64,000 bases of DNA from Spirillospora albida (GTDB lineage: Bacteria > Actinomycetota > Actinomycetes > Streptosporangiales > Streptosporangiaceae): NCBI RefSeq assembly GCF_000718255.1, contig NZ_JOFJ01000006.1, positions 124,001 through 188,000 of the forward strand. Reading direction: 5' to 3'. Below, in pieces: positions 63,042-64,000 of this stretch; positions within the stretch are counted from its first letter, which is position 1; each line of letters opens with the position of its first letter. The notes beneath the pieces were generated by a model. That model was not told where the DNA came from, ran no database searches, and was given only the letters and a program-made list of their open reading frames with translations. A program made the translations under genes and the position numbers.

Positions 63042-64000
63042 ATGAGCGAACCCCTTGCCGCCGACGCCGCACCCGCCCGCTCGACCGGCCGCATCCCGCA
63101 CGGCCCGTTCCGGCCCGGTGACCAGGTTCAGCTCACCGACCCCAAGGGCCGGATCAACACGATCACGCTGCAGCCCGGGAAGCTGTACCACTCGCACAAG
63201 GGCTCGGTCCCGCACGACGAGATCATCGGCAGCCCGGAGGGCTCGGTGTTCCGCTCGTCCGGCGGCGTCGAGTACCTCGCCTTCCGGCCGCTGCTCGCCG
63301 ACTTCGCGGTCCGGATGCCGCGCGGCGCCGCCGTCGTGTACCCCAAGGACGCCGCGCAGATCGTCGCGATGGCCGACATCTTCCCCGGCGCGCGGGTCGT
63401 CGAGGCGGGCGCCGGGTCCGGCGCGCTGAGCTGCTTCCTGCTGCGCGCGGTGGGGGAGCGGGGCCTGCTGTCGTCCTACGAGCGGCGGCCCGACTTCGCC
63501 GAGATCGCCCGCGCGAACGTGGAGAGGTTCTTCGGCGGCCCCCACCCGGCGTGGCGGCTCACCGTCGGCTCCCTGGAGGAGTCCCTCGCCGAGGACGAGG
63601 TCGACCGGGTCGTCCTGGACATGCTCGCGCCCTGGGAGTGCCTGGACGCCGTGGCCAAGGCCCTCATCCCGGGCGGGATGGTGTGCGCCTACATCGCCAC
63701 CACCACGCAGATGTCCCGCGTCGTGGAGGACCTGCGCGCCCATGGCGCGTTCGCGGAGCCGTACGCGTTCGAGACGATGCTGCGGTCCTGGCACGTGGAC
63801 GGCCTCGCCGTCCGGCCCGACCACCGGATGGTGGGGCACACCGGCTTCCTGGTGACCGCGCGGCGGCTGGCCGAGGGCGTCACGCCGCCGGCGCGGCGCC
63901 GCCGTCCCGCCAAGGGCGCGCACCCCGCCTCGGCCCCGGGGGCGGCCCCCGAGGCGCCGGAGAACGCGCCCGGGGAGGGTGCGTCCGCCACGCCCGGTGA
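63042..64000 (+). CDS. trmI: tRNA (adenine-58-N1)-methyltransferase TrmI, partial
   Basis: The visible 319 codons encode a TrmI-type enzyme: an N-terminal beta domain (RPGDQVQLTDPKGRINTITL), VYPKDAAQIVAMADIFPGAR, the AdoMet motif VVEAGAGSGALSCFLLRAVG and VVLDMLAPWECLDA. It methylates A58 in the T-loop of tRNAs. The tail after residue 280 is Pro/Ala-rich, and the frame is still open at the right edge. TAGCCT eight bases before the ATG suggests a leaderless mRNA. The proteasome-associated ATPase gene is expected next. Confidence 0.93.
   Translation, partial: MSEPLAADAAPARSTGRIPHGPFRPGDQVQLTDPKGRINTITLQPGKLYHSHKGSVPHDEIIGSPEGSVFRSSGGVEYLAFRPLLADFAVRMPRGAAVVYPKDAAQIVAMADIFPGARVVEAGAGSGALSCFLLRAVGERGLLSSYERRPDFAEIARANVERFFGGPHPAWRLTVGSLEESLAEDEVDRVVLDMLAPWECLDAVAKALIPGGMVCAYIATTTQMSRVVEDLRAHGAFAEPYAFETMLRSWHVDGLAVRPDHRMVGHTGFLVTARRLAEGVTPPARRRRPAKGAHPASAPGAAPEAPENAPGEGASATPG

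Overview
The window comes from a very GC-rich actinobacterium. The mycothiol gene mshC, the fabG-inhA pair, the actinobacteria-restricted DUF3090/SCO1664 genes and the codon use all point to Actinobacteria; a Streptosporangiales genus such as Actinomadura is my best guess, but no 16S gene or other decisive marker is present. The right two thirds follow an old actinobacterial gene order. mshC, the PAC2 protein, metH, the RecB-like nuclease and trmI also lie in one neighbourhood in Mycobacterium tuberculosis (Rv2130c, Rv2125, Rv2124c, Rv2119, Rv2118c), so the Pup-proteasome genes are expected just beyond the right edge.

Positions 1-11910 form a formate dehydrogenase and selenium/molybdenum maturation neighbourhood: fdhD, a selenocysteine tRNA, selD, a SelB-like factor, rtcB, moaA, mobA and a DUF6457 gene, with acyl-CoA ligases (fadD-type, prpE) between them. 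The selenium part looks abnormal. SelD has Ser in place of both N-terminal Cys residues. The SelB-like protein has lost the switch regions of its GTPase domain and its C-terminal RNA-binding winged helices. The tRNA(Sec) D-stem carries a bulged C, and selA is absent. This is either a decaying or a repurposed selenocysteine system and is the main candidate for something undescribed.

Positions 11915-21450 hold a two-gene kynurenine operon (tryptophan 2,3-dioxygenase and kynurenine 3-monooxygenase), a MarR regulator divergent from the fused B12-dependent mutase icmF plus a signal-less BtuF-like protein, and an acyl-CoA dehydrogenase/SDR/TetR operon. Positions 21945-33870 hold a DUF3099 membrane protein, dodecin, the TldE/TldD protease pair, fabG-inhA, a proline-rich surface protein, a RecD2-like protein with every ATPase motif destroyed, an aldo/keto reductase, and the conserved histidine phosphatase/DUF3090/SCO1664-kinase trio.

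Positions 33904-38643 carry an NRDE-family gene and an Opp-type peptide ABC transporter without a binding protein; they separate SCO1664 from mshC. After mshC, MpaB-like, PAC2, UspA, metH and HAD genes comes a second, complete Opp operon (47740-53914). Next are a frameshifted ArsR-type regulator with an intact palindromic operator but only the last helix of its probable MFS target, an FtsX/ATPase transporter with a two-component system, and finally the RecB-like nuclease, an M50 protease with CBS domains, and trmI, which is cut by the right edge.

At least eleven genes show a TAnnnT or similar -10 element 6-8 bases before the start codon, so leaderless transcripts appear common. No insertion sequence, integrase, phage gene, CRISPR array or rRNA gene was seen.
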